A stretch of DNA of 9,749 nt, taken from Bacteroidota bacterium. GTDB taxonomy: Bacteria > Bacteroidota > Bacteroidia > Bacteroidales > UBA10428. This document shows positions 1 to 9,669 of this stretch, piece by piece. The position numbers and the translations under genes were made by a program. The notes under the pieces were generated by a model that saw only the letters and a program-made list of their open reading frames with translations, made no database searches and had not been told where the DNA came from. The stretch lies in the NCBI GenBank assembly GCA_029268165.1, contig JAJUGM010000104.1:1-9749 (forward strand), read 5' to 3'. Position 1 is the first letter of the stretch. The number at the start of each line of letters is the position of its first letter.

Positions 1-8
1 ATCACGGA

Positions 9-731
9 TTAACTGAAACTGGTTGAATTCAGTGTCTTTGTGAATACCGGTTGCGTAGCCAGGGCAACAGCATAAGGGTCCATATTTTCGGGATATACTT
101 CCCACAGTTCAAAACGGTACTCGGGGATGAATCCGGGGCGTGAAAACGGCGAATGCCTGAAGGTCCAGTTAAAAAGTATGTTCTGCTGGCCCGTAATGGT
201 TATCTGAGCCCTGTCAAAAGGCATATTGAGGATGGGCGGGTCGTTGATAAATATGTAAGCAAAAGCCGGCATACGCGAAGAGGATATAACAAAATTACGA
301 TTATAATCAATTACTTCAAAAGTTATCTGGTAAACGCCGTCGGGCAACTGGCCGTTTCTGAGGTACTGGTTTTTACTGAGTCCTGAAAAATCGAGGTTCT
401 CAGGCCTGAAATATCCGGCAAGGTCCGACGCAGTGAGCACTATTGTCTCGCCTCCGTTGATGAGGATGGGACTGGTAATGAACGACTGTGAAGTGGTGAT
501 GGCAACAGAATTGCTTTTCATAACCAGCCTGAGCTTAACCGGATAATTGGAAAGCGTAAGGTCGTTAACCATAATGTGAAGGCTGATTTTGCTGGCCGTC
601 ATATCGGTATAACCGTCGAGCGACGAAGGGTATGGCGGTGTGAGGTTAACTATTGTTGTTACCGGGTACACCTGCGACGAAACCTTCAACGTGAAAGCCA
701 GTGAAATAATAATGATGAAAAAACGTGTCAT
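9..731 (-). CDS. TANFOR-domain exported protein, probably truncated by frameshift
   Basis: The product is 240 residues. Residues 1-20 form a typical Sec signal peptide (hydrophobic IIIISLAF, cleavage likely after SSQ). The mature part starts YPVTTIVNLTPPYP and continues with features I recognise from the TANFOR domain of Bacteroidota surface proteins: VNDLTLSNYPVKLRL (55-69), a GYFRPENLDFSG block (106-117), NDPPILNMP (163-171) and FNWTFRHSP (187-195). The function of TANFOR proteins is not established; they are exported and usually much longer, with Ig- or fibronectin-like domains after this module. Here translation ends at TAA (9-11) directly after NSTSF. One extra base in the TTT run before the stop would instead continue as QLIRD to the window edge, so a frameshift or base-calling error is likely. 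The start codon lies 1 nt after the stop of the helical-repeat gene (TAA-A-ATG), so it is almost certainly co-transcribed. Domain call fairly sure; true length unknown. Confidence 0.8.
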   Translation of the reverse strand: MTRFFIIIISLAFTLKVSSQVYPVTTIVNLTPPYPSSLDGYTDMTASKISLHIMVNDLTLSNYPVKLRLVMKSNSVAITTSQSFITSPILINGGETIVLTASDLAGYFRPENLDFSGLSKNQYLRNGQLPDGVYQITFEVIDYNRNFVISSSRMPAFAYIFINDPPILNMPFDRAQITITGQQNILFNWTFRHSPFSRPGFIPEYRFELWEVYPENMDPYAVALATQPVFTKTLNSTSFS

Positions 732-732
732 T

Positions 733-1674
733 TTAATATATTTCGTTGTTCAGCGTATAGTTGTTTTTGTTTTGGGCTATCCATTTCCGCACCTCAGCCA
801 GTGTTTTATCATAATCGGTTATCATTAGCTCACCCCACCTGTCGGTTTTCACCGGAAAACCTTCAACATAAGGTGCTACTATTTCCATAATCCTGAACGC
901 GCATATAATGGGCTGCTCGTTATCAGGGTTCGACGACCTGCAGTCTTTGCTATCGCTCATGATTTTATTGAAAAGAAAGTCAAAAGCCTGTTTTTGCCGC
1001 ATATAGGCCAGGTCGGGGTAAACGTTATTCACCACCTCATCGTTTACAGGCATCTTGCTCACCCGGACCATAATGTCATTTACCGAGGCACTGTCGCCCA
1101 TACGGCCCATTGCCAGCTGCATGGCCATTTTTTCACGGCTGCGGTATTTTTCGTCATTCATCATCTGGTTAAAGTTGTAAATAAGCTCGTCAATGCCCAG
1201 ATAGCCTGTAAGCCTGATGATTTTATGCAGGTAAGGAGGATGGCCTTTGGCAAGCTGCGATAGCAGGTAGCGCGATTCGGCGCTGAAATCATTTTTCCTG
1301 AATTCGGTAAGATAGCCTACAGCCTGTCCGGCAATGCCGTGATCGTTGTCGCTCAATGCCTGTATAAGGAGAGATACAGCCTTAATGCGGTCGGTTCCTT
1401 CAGCAGCTTCGATTCCGGCTTTATAAATGCCGTTATACCCTATTACCCTTACTTCTGCAAGCGAGTCGGCAGTGTAAGGTACAAAAGCATCTATAACCTG
1501 CCTTGTAGGGAGTTCCATAATCTTCCTCAAGGTTTCCCCATCGGTAATATGGTTACGGTATTTCTGAACATAAATCCGCACCAGTTCTTCTGCACGCTGC
1601 GCCATAATTATCTGGCCATGCAAAAGCAATAAGGGCAGAAAGGCAAGTTTTAAATATTTCTTATAATGACTCAT
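733..1674 (-). CDS. Exported HEAT-like helical-repeat protein, function unknown
   Basis: The product is 313 residues. Residues 1-26 look like a Sec signal peptide (KKYLKLAFLPLLLLHG, then IIMAQ), so it should act in the periplasm or at the envelope. There is no lipobox Cys. The rest reads as successive amphipathic helix pairs of HEAT/armadillo type, for example RIKAVSLLIQALSDNDHGIAG (split by a D-N-D turn), followed by AVGYLTEFRK, IIRLTGYLGIDELIYNF and MAMQLAMGRMGD. No catalytic motif is visible. Two Cys residues (KDCRSS and IICAF, about 20 apart) could form a disulfide near the C-terminus. The start overlaps the end of the beta-barrel gene by 14 nt, which suggests translational coupling. Such a solenoid could scaffold the barrel or the secreted adhesin, but that is only inferred from position. 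I do not recognise a named family. Confidence 0.8.
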   Translation of the reverse strand: MSHYKKYLKLAFLPLLLLHGQIIMAQRAEELVRIYVQKYRNHITDGETLRKIMELPTRQVIDAFVPYTADSLAEVRVIGYNGIYKAGIEAAEGTDRIKAVSLLIQALSDNDHGIAGQAVGYLTEFRKNDFSAESRYLLSQLAKGHPPYLHKIIRLTGYLGIDELIYNFNQMMNDEKYRSREKMAMQLAMGRMGDSASVNDIMVRVSKMPVNDEVVNNVYPDLAYMRQKQAFDFLFNKIMSDSKDCRSSNPDNEQPIICAFRIMEIVAPYVEGFPVKTDRWGELMITDYDKTLAEVRKWIAQNKNNYTLNNEIY

Positions 1675-3439
1675 CGTTGTTTTCTTTTTTAGTTTCTGAA
1701 CCTTTAAAAACAGGTGCCCAGGTGAAATTATACCTGTAGGTAAGCATTACCGTCAGTTCGTTTGATTTACCCCGCTTTATATTGTTTCGCCATGCTGTAA
1801 TGCAGCTCAGGTCGAACTGGTGTGACTTTTTGATGTTGTATGCAGCGGCCAGGCGCAACAAAGTATTGTCTCCCTGTTTTTGCCTGTTCATCATGGAATG
1901 GTTATATGAAAACATGGCTGAAAGGTTCATTTTTTTATCCATGAGGCTCTTGCGGACACTGATACTTGGGCCTGCGATTTGCGTGGTGACTGAGTCCATA
2001 ATACTTCTGCTGTAATTAAACATCAGTGAAGGGGCAAGGTCGGCAGGTACATAACGCAGGTTATAACCAGCCACGGCAGTGTAGAACTTACTGCCTGCCT
2101 GCGCAGGGTTGTCGGTTTGCGTCTGCGATGCTTCCTGATATGAAATGGTAAGGTTAACGGCCTGATTTATTTTTATTTTGTTACCCAGCCTGAGGTTCAG
2201 GCTGCCTCCTATATTTTCTGAAATCTGTGTGAAATCGAGGGTGTCGAGGTGTCCGTATGGGTTGGTGGTGTTAATATTTTCGAATGTGGTTTTTATGTTG
2301 GTGAAATTGTAAAAGTTGGAATAAAACAAGGATATGCCTAAGGCCTCCACCGGTGTGAGGTTAAGGTTGAGATTACCTACGGTACGTGTGTTTTCCTGTT
2401 CTTTCCGGCCATTGAGGTTATCCTGCTGCAATCCGAAGCTTGCTGCAAGTGACACACGGTTTTTCAGGAAACTTCCTCCATAACTGAGGGTATAATTAAC
2501 AAAATCGTTGCTATTATAATAGGCTCCCAGTGTGCGATATCCGGGGTCAATACGTTCATAACCCACACCAATGGCACCAATAAAGGAGTTATAATTTAAG
2601 CCTGCCTTCAGCGCATTGAACCGCCGTGTGGATTCACGATAGGTAAAAAACGGTATTTTATTTTTTATCACATCATTTTCGGGGGATAACGTATTTTCAC
2701 TTAAAATGCTTCTTGAATAATCAACTGACGCGGTAACATTTCTGATGATATTCACATTCCCGCTAAAACCCAGTGTCAGGTTTTCCTGAGGAAATATGGC
2801 GAGGCTGTCTTCTGTAACCGGGAGCGAATGTTTATCATCTGTTGCATAAAACAGAATAACTCCTATGTTGCCGAATTTATTTGAATACTCTGCCTTCAGT
2901 CCTGTACCGATACGCCGGAACGCCGGTTCGCCCTCCATGGCAGAGTCCTGTAATATTCTTTTCTGCAAACGTCCGAACATAGCGCTGAATTTAAAGCCAT
3001 TATCAGGGGTTAGTTCAATACCTCCGCCCAAAAACTGGTGACCGCCAAGGGTATAGGGTGAAAAATTCATGGAAGTGTATCCGGCATGAAGCCTTATCCA
3101 TTTGTAAGAAGGGTGTAGTGAAAACTGATTGAAAGGCTGGTGGTAACTCCATTGCCGGTTGGAATATACGGCTGATAATGGCACTGACCACCCGTAAACA
3201 GAAAGGTTAAGATTAGCCATCAGTGTGTAGGAATAAGGATTGCGCTGTGATAAAGTGTCGCCTGAATGATAAAATACCTGGTTTAATGATATGCCTCCAC
3301 TGGTGGTAAGCAACGGCGATTTGCCGATATTACTCAGCTCCTGGGCAAAAGAAAAAGGCCAGCCAGCTATAAAAAAGATTAGTAGCAGTATCAGCCGCTG
3401 CAGGTATATTGGCTTATATGGAATTTTGATGAGATTCAT
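1661..3439 (-). CDS. Outer-membrane beta-barrel protein linked to SprB-type adhesin
   Basis: The product is 592 residues. Residues 1-33 form a signal peptide (LQRLILLLIFFIAGWPFSFAQ, cleavage after FAQ). The rest shows many alternating polar/hydrophobic strands rich in Tyr, Phe, Asn and Ser with short turns, typical of an outer-membrane barrel. Early strands carry PFNQFSLHPSYKWIRLHAGY and FSPYTLGGHQFLGGGIEL, the most motif-like part. The last strand is about ELTVMLTYRYNFTW, followed by a charged tail (KGSETKKENNDESL) instead of the usual terminal aromatic residue. It is about twice the length of PorP/SprF-type proteins and I see no clear match to them. The gene starts 8 nt after the stop of the giant repeat protein, with an A-rich spacer and no Shine-Dalgarno sequence. 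By analogy with SprF next to SprB in Flavobacterium, it may export or anchor the giant protein; this is inference. Confidence 0.85.
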   Translation of the reverse strand: MNLIKIPYKPIYLQRLILLLIFFIAGWPFSFAQELSNIGKSPLLTTSGGISLNQVFYHSGDTLSQRNPYSYTLMANLNLSVYGWSVPLSAVYSNRQWSYHQPFNQFSLHPSYKWIRLHAGYTSMNFSPYTLGGHQFLGGGIELTPDNGFKFSAMFGRLQKRILQDSAMEGEPAFRRIGTGLKAEYSNKFGNIGVILFYATDDKHSLPVTEDSLAIFPQENLTLGFSGNVNIIRNVTASVDYSRSILSENTLSPENDVIKNKIPFFTYRESTRRFNALKAGLNYNSFIGAIGVGYERIDPGYRTLGAYYNSNDFVNYTLSYGGSFLKNRVSLAASFGLQQDNLNGRKEQENTRTVGNLNLNLTPVEALGISLFYSNFYNFTNIKTTFENINTTNPYGHLDTLDFTQISENIGGSLNLRLGNKIKINQAVNLTISYQEASQTQTDNPAQAGSKFYTAVAGYNLRYVPADLAPSLMFNYSRSIMDSVTTQIAGPSISVRKSLMDKKMNLSAMFSYNHSMMNRQKQGDNTLLRLAAAYNIKKSHQFDLSCITAWRNNIKRGKSNELTVMLTYRYNFTWAPVFKGSETKKENNDESL

Positions 3440-3447
3440 TTTTTTGA

Positions 3448-3690
3448 TTAATACACAATCATTTTTAAATTTTGCATTTCATCGCCTGCCTGCAGATTAA
3501 CAAGGTAAGTGCCCGGTATCAGGTTACTCAGGTTAAAGATTTCATCGTAGGTGCTGCCGCCACTGAGTTTTCGAATGGCAACCGTATTGCCTGTGCCAAA
3601 TGATACAATACGTATGATTGCATCAGATTGCCTGTTCAGTAGGATATTGAGGTTAAAGGTGCCATGGTTGGGGTTGGGCTTTAAGGTGAA
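3448..3690 (-). other. Type A T9SS C-terminal sorting domain of the giant protein
   Basis: The last 80 residues match the usual layout of Por-secretion (type A) sorting domains: a PNPNHGTF-type opening, a central strand pair (AIIRIVSFGTGNTV), and a closing LSNLIPGTYLVNLQ strand ahead of a short basic-hydrophobic end (NLKMIVY). In the family this domain directs export across the outer membrane by the type IX machinery and is then removed for surface attachment. It contains no Cys. Confidence 0.85.
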
Positions 3691-6600
3691 CGAATGAATC
3701 AACCTGTTGAATTTTCCGGTACTTTTCATAATATCGCCGGGCAAAACTACTGTAAGCTGTTTGGTGATAACATCTTGGCAGCTGCCGTTATAGGAAATGA
3801 GGCCTATACTGAACGTACCTGTATCGCTTGCAGTAACATAGCGGTAATATTGCCCGCTGTCAACTACATTAAGACCCTTAGGCAGTATAATTCTGATGGA
3901 ATCAGGCACAGGTTGGGAAGCCTCAAAGATGATTACCGTGTCAGCAAGCGATATTACGGAAGCCATCAGAAATTGGGCTTCCATCAGTTGTTCCGACTGT
4001 GTTACTCTGATGGTGTCTGTCCCTGTGCAACCCCTGTAGTCTTCAAACTCCACCGAGTAGTTCCCTGCTTCGGTAACTTCAATCATAGGTTCAGAAGAAA
4101 AGTATTTTCCGTCCTTGCGCCATTGTGTAAACAGGTATTCACCCGGAGAAAGCGGGCTGGAAGCGTTGCGGCACAATGTAATATCATTTGGCATATCGCT
4201 TTTCAGCGTTTCGTGATAGTTCAGCGTAAAGCTAAACTCACGCTGGCAGTTATGGGCATCGGTAATCAGCAGGCGGTATGTGCCTGCATCGGCATTGCGC
4301 AGGATATTGTCTTTGCGCCCTGTACTCCATGCGTATGTATATCCCGGAGTGCCACCCATGGCATTTACTCTGATTATGCCATCGGCTATGCCTTTGCAGA
4401 GCGGCGGCTGAAATTCGGTGAGCTGAGCCCACAGGCTGTCAGGCATAGTTATGGTAAATTCATTGAATACTTTACAACCCTCACTGTCATACACAGAAAC
4501 AATATAAGTTCCGGCACGCAGGTTCGACACTGATTCTCCCTCAGTATTACCTGGCCATGTGATACTGTAAGGCGGGGTACCTTTCAGCACCTTCACTGAA
4601 GCATATCCGTCATTGCCCTGCCAGCACGATACCGGCCTGGTGTCAACCGATTCTATTGCAAGATCGGTAAGGTCGCTGACATACAGGTCGGATACCAATT
4701 CGCACCCATGCGCATCGGTAATCTTCAGGGTATAAACGCCTGAGTAAAGGTTTTCAATGCGGTTTCCTCCCTGCTGAATGAGGTCAGCCCCGTTGTACCA
4801 TGAATAATCATACTGGGGTGTTCCGCCACCAGCGCTAATCACAATGGCCCCTTCATTCTTCAGGCATTGTGTGTTGGTAACAGCAGTGTCGGTTAAAATT
4901 AACTGATCGGGCTGGCTGATATGGGCTGTTAAATTGGTTTCACAGCCCAGCAAGTCACGTACATAAATTATATATGATCCGGCTGTCAATGCTGTTTTTT
5001 TCATTCCGGGGCTCCAGTTAACCGCATCAGTAGAAACAGCATAACTGCCATTTCCGCCTGTTATGCTAAGCTCTGCCTCGCCGTCGGCTGAGCCGTAACA
5101 CAGAGCATCTTTCGTAGCTGCTATGCCGGCCTGGAGTTGCTGAGGCTGACTTATTGAAAATCCGGCCGATTTTACAACACCGGCTGTGTCTTTAACATAG
5201 AAAGTATAACTTCCGGCGGCATAACCTGTAAACACCGGAGAAACTAAATTAATATTTCCGGGGCTAGTGCCGAACCGGTAATTATTACCCCACCCTCCTG
5301 ATGGTTTCAGTTCAATTTCACCGTTCGATTCGCCATAACAACGTACATTTTTTACTGTAGCCTCGAGGCTTAAACTTTTTTCAGGCTCAGCAATAACGAA
5401 AGTCCTGCTTAGCCAGCTTGTACCCCAGTAGTTGCAAAGGGCGGTATCCTGAACCCGCACCAGATAAGTACCGGCAGGTTGTGAGGCTATCGCCGATGTT
5501 GAACCGGTTACTGAAGTACTGATCAGACTGCCGGGGTTGACCGTGTTGCCCCGGTACCATTCAACATGATACTTACCGTTACCCTTGCTGATTACTGCAT
5601 TAGCCCATCCGGTTGATGCCCCCTTGTCGGCCACATAACCCGGGGTGATACTCAGTTCAACAGGTTCGGGCTCGCTAATGGTTACAATGGGCGACATGGC
5701 TGCACAGTTGTCTTTATCGGCCACTTCAATGACATAGTCGCCTTTGGCCAGACCGCCAAGGATCTGCGAGCGCAAGCCCTTCTGCTGGCTGACAACCGTT
5801 TGGGATGGCATGCTGTAAACCTTATACATAAATCCGTAAGTAAAGGGATTACCGTTGAGTGCAGTTACAGCCACCTTGCCACTGGATGTGCCGGGGCACG
5901 ATGCGTTGGTTATGGTGCCTGTTGTAATATTAAGGCTGTCGCTGCGAACAGGAAACCAAAACGGTCCGGCCGATGCGCTGCAGCCGTACCTGTCATAGAG
6001 CACCACGCGGTTATTCCCTTTAACAGGCTGATTTGTAAAAGTAACTGTTTGGCCTGCCAGGGTATCGGTTCCGTTGAGAACAAAATAATACCCCGGATCA
6101 GGTAGCTTACCACCGGCAGCCTGCAGGTTAATTGCCGAATTGGCCGCCTTTACGCAACTTGCCGGAGTGAAACTGTAACCGGCAATTGATACCGGTTTTG
6201 CTACAGGATAAAAATTGAAAGCCGTATCTTTTGAGCACCCTATACTGTCGGTTATTCTCAGCACATATTTATTTGCCGGCGATGTCCGGGCGCCAAGGCC
6301 TGTAAACTCCACCACCCTGTCGGGCGATGATAAGGTGGTTGCACCCAGCCTGAAGGTTAAATTGCCGGCATAATAGGCCTGGTTGGCTGTGACCTTTAGC
6401 TTACCATTGACAGCAGTAGCACAGGCAACCGAATCGATAGACAAAAAGCGTGCAACAGGATAATTTTTTAAGTTACCTATCGTCAGTGGTGTATTTGCCA
6501 TGCACCCCTGGTCGTCTTTGGCTTTAACAGTATAATTGCCGGCAGGAAGGTTATTTCTGTATGCATTATTTGATGCGGCAAGCAGCTCTTCACTGTTCCC

Positions 6601-9600
6601 GGGATGGACAAGCACAAGAGAACTGATTGTATGTCCGGCACTTGCGGCATTTACCCTGATGGAACCGTTTGTTACCTCATCGCAGTATTGGTCTTTCTTT
6701 TCGGTAACGGTTATGGCCACCGGATTGGCATTGGCATTAATAGTAATAGTTTGTGAGACAGAGCAGGCACTGTCGTCAGTAACTTTTAACACGTAGTTAC
6801 CGGCAGCAGCAAGGCCTGTGAAAGTAGCGCTGCCCGTGGCGGCTACAACCATGGTATCCATACCGGGGCGTGAAAGTTTATAAATATAGTTGGGCGAAAC
6901 AAATCCTTTACTGGCTGTTGCGGTAAGCGCACCATTACTGATACCCGGACATGAGGTGTTTTGCGTGACATAGGGTTTGGCTCCCCACGTGAGTGTATTG
7001 GGGTGCACCGTAACAGCAACCGACTTAATACTGCTGCAATGATCATTATCGGTAATTTTCACCAGGTAATTTCCCTCGCTTAATCCGCCCATGGTGTAAT
7101 TGGTTACAGTAATTCCGGTTCTGACGTCAGTTGTCCCTGTAGTCGTGTTCCTGAATTCATAAGTATAAGGCCAGGCAAGTTTCTTTGAGGTATCAAGCGA
7201 AGCGGTTATGCTGCCGTTGCTTCGGGCTTCGCATGAAACAGGTGTTGCAGCAGGGGCAAGCATTTCCATTCTATTGGTAATGGTATCAATTTTAAAGGAG
7301 TCTTGGGCAATACACTGGTTAAAATCTTTTACACTAAAAGTATAGTTACCATAAGGCCTGTTTTCGTAATTGAAAGTTGAATCATTGAGCCAGTTTAATG
7401 TATCACTCAGTCCGGTGATGGTATAATGGGTTCCGTTCCGGGTTCCGCCCTTGATGGCTATTCTGGCTGAGCCGTTTGATGCATTGGCACATGAAGCCTG
7501 TCTGTTAATTAAAGTGGTAATGGTGATGGGGGGAGGGAGCTTGGGCATTGTTTTTGAGACCGGTTGTGAATAACAATTATTTCTGCTAATATCAAAGATA
7601 TAAGTCGCTTTCGGTATTAATCCCGTAAAAGTGTTATTTAATTGTTCTTTTATATTACTTCCAAGCTTATATCGATAACTGATATTATTATTCGATGAAA
7701 TAATTATAGCCTCAGCACTATCGTTTGAACAAAGGATAGCTGGTATTGTTATGTCATTTATAACTAATCTTTCAGGCTCTCCAATAGTAAATGTTTTTCT
7801 TGGTACTTTTAAGCCAGTTGTGTCGCTTATTGAACTATCTGTCAGATACACATCATAATTACCTATTTGTAATGTATTTCTAATGAAATGGGTTGAATCA
7901 CCAATGTAATAATTGAATTTATAAGTTGTGTTGTTAAAAGTTCTTGAGCCCTTGATGTAGTATCTTCTTACACCGCCTGAAATATTAAATTCAACACTTC
8001 CGTTATTGGTAAAACCAATATCATTACTGTTACAGCTAAGATCAGTAGATCTTAGACTATCAATTTTTAAATCAGGTGGTTTTTTTAGGACTATAGTTTT
8101 AGAAGCAGAACAGTTATTATAATCCTTAACTGTTACAAAAACATTTGTTATTTCACTGATAATAGGTACTGATATTTTCTGTGCATTTACCGGAATAAAT
8201 GTCCCGCTTTGACCTTTATCTGTTGAATAACTATAACTGTTATAATATGGCGTACCTCCCTCAGCATTAAGTGTTATATAACCAACATTTGCTCCGGTTG
8301 TAACCTGAAAACCGTTCCAGTTGTTAGAAGCATATGAATTATTCTTTAATTGTGGAGGGTCTATTAACTCCACAATCAAAGAATCAGGAAAATATCTTTT
8401 ACCTTCAGCCAGACAATAAACTTTTATTTTATAAACCCCTTTACCTAGACCAGTAATGTTAATTGTATTGCCTGGAATTGGTTCACCACTGTTTCCCCCT
8501 CTTAATGCCGTCTGAAACCATAATGTTTTCCCGTTCCAACTTATGCTTCTATCTTCAGGATGAATATTATTTATGCTTGTTCCGGCCGTTGTTCCATATT
8601 GATATACCAGATAAAGAAATGAAGATGAGGTATTAGGAAGGTTATCTACTCTTACGGTAACTGAACCATCGTTACTTCCGGTACATCTTGGATTTATTAA
8701 CGCTGTGCGGGTTACATCCAAATTTGGTAAATAATAGAAACTTTGTGGTATTGTTGTGGTAGTATAGCTGCCCAATGTTTGTTCGATGCGAATCTGGCAC
8801 TCCTTACCCATAAAAAAAGATTCAGAGCCAAAAGCATTTACAATACTTTGAAAGGAAATATTAACATTTGTATTGTTAAGACACTCATCAAAATTTATAT
8901 TTCTGTATGATGCATCCCCCTCACTTGCCAGTTTTACCTGAAAGGATACTGAATATTGAGAATACTGAGAAGTTGGTTGGCCACTCCAAAATAAAGGATG
9001 CTGAATGGTCAGTGATTCATTTGTAGACAACGAAGCTGAACCCAAAAATTTCTTGTGTCTAACATTTACTGTTAAGGCTGTATTACGTGGCCTAAATCTG
9101 TCAATAATTGAGAATAGAAAGATGGGGTGAACAGCCATACCGGTTTTTATATAGATATATGCCGGATAAGAAGCATCTGTCTCCTCAAGATAAATCTCCT
9201 TTGTCTGAATATTTGATGTTCCCCCATAAGCTGCAGCAAAGCCATAAGTAAATCTTGTTGTACATTCTAAACCTTCTTTAGTGCATATAGAATTAGAATA
9301 TGTACCATGATCAACATATCCTACATCAAAATTATAGACTTGATATTGAGCTGTTAAATTATCAGCAGTATATAAGATCCATTCGAGACCACCGGTAAAA
9401 TGATATGCAGGATTTTTATAATTTCCAGTAGGATCTGTTAAATCGTTTGTAACAGAATATGGAATTGGCGCATAATAGTGAGGATAAACCATAGTAAAAT
9501 CAGAATTACCAACCAATTTAATTTCAGGTTGATAATAATTTGTATTTTTAATTGTTTGATTATAAACGCCCGTTTCCTTTAATGCATATAACTCAATCAG

Positions 9601-9613
9601 ATAACCTTTACTA
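3448..9613 (-). CDS. Giant SprB-repeat, T9SS-exported surface protein, 5'-truncated by IS630
   Basis: The open frame holds over 2,050 codons with no start codon before the IS junction. The first possible in-frame start is TTG at 9514-9516 (2,022 residues; numbering below uses it), then ATG at 9490-9492. Codons upstream of that TTG still read as protein (TSKGYLIELYALKETG), and the frame stops only at a TGA inside the insertion sequence (9622-9624). The native N-terminus and its signal peptide are therefore missing. Residues 1 to about 270 are a non-repeated region with four Cys. About 274-1840 holds some 18 SprB-like or related units, typically SC..SNG.I.V...GG opening and Y.V.V.D..GC closing; the classic form is clearest near the C-terminus (GGTPGYTYAWSTG). 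An Ig-like stretch follows. Residues about 1943-2022 are a type A T9SS sorting domain (FTLKPNPNHGTFNL, then LIPGTYLVNL). Full-length relatives are adhesins or gliding filaments such as SprB. This copy is probably not exported unless repaired. Confidence 0.88.
4010..8700 (-). repeat. Array of about 18 SprB-like protein repeats
   Basis: Degenerate protein-level tandem repeats of roughly 75-100 residues, inside the giant gene. Each usually has an opening Cys followed by a small turn and NG (SCEARSNGSI, SCPGISNGAL, RCYGESNGEI, LCYGSADGEA, LCKGIADGII) and a closing motif before the second Cys (VKITDNDHC, LKVTDDSAC, LKITDAHGC, LLITDAHNC). The final unit (LCRNASS to YRGC) is Ig/PKD-like. The DNA copies have diverged, so this is not a recently expanded array. 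Boundaries are read by eye. Confidence 0.8.
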
Positions 9614-9615
9614 GT

Positions 9616-9637
9616 GTCATGTCATATATAATATGAC
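9616..9637. repeat. Palindrome and short direct repeat at the IS tip
   Basis: GTCATAT-ATA-ATATGAC (9621-9637) is a perfect 7-bp inverted repeat with a 3-nt loop. GTCAT occurs twice in a row at 9616-9625. It probably forms part of the terminal inverted repeat or the transposase-binding site. It contains the TGA that closes the giant gene's frame on the minus strand. Confidence 0.6.
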
Positions 9638-9649
9638 GTAAATATTTTG

Positions 9650-9657
9650 TATCTTTG
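9650..9657 (+). promoter_or_regulatory. Bacteroidota-type -7 promoter element for the transposase
   Basis: TATCTTTG fits the TAnnTTTG consensus of Bacteroidota primary-sigma promoters exactly and lies 12 nt before the transposase ATG, giving a very short leader. No TTTG -33 element is visible at the usual 19-21 nt upstream, where the sequence is AT repeats, so the promoter may be weak or rely on the -7 box. Confidence 0.5.
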
Positions 9658-9669
9658 GCAAAAAACGCC

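Noticed and set aside
3694..4533. A 279-codon open frame on the plus strand, opposite the 3' part of the giant gene
   Set aside because: It lies wholly antisense to well-conserved SprB repeats and the frame before the sorting domain, has no recognisable domain, and its Cys/His-rich composition is what the reverse complement of this coding sequence produces.
4010..8700. Regularly spaced repeats as a CRISPR or DNA tandem array
   Set aside because: The periodicity is at protein level only; the DNA units are diverged, differ in length and stay in one reading frame.
9327..9334. TAATTTTG on the minus strand, matching the Bacteroidota -7 box, as a possible rescue promoter for the truncated giant gene
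   Set aside because: No TTTG element at the expected spacing, and it lies well inside the coding frame, downstream of both candidate starts; chance match in AT-rich DNA.
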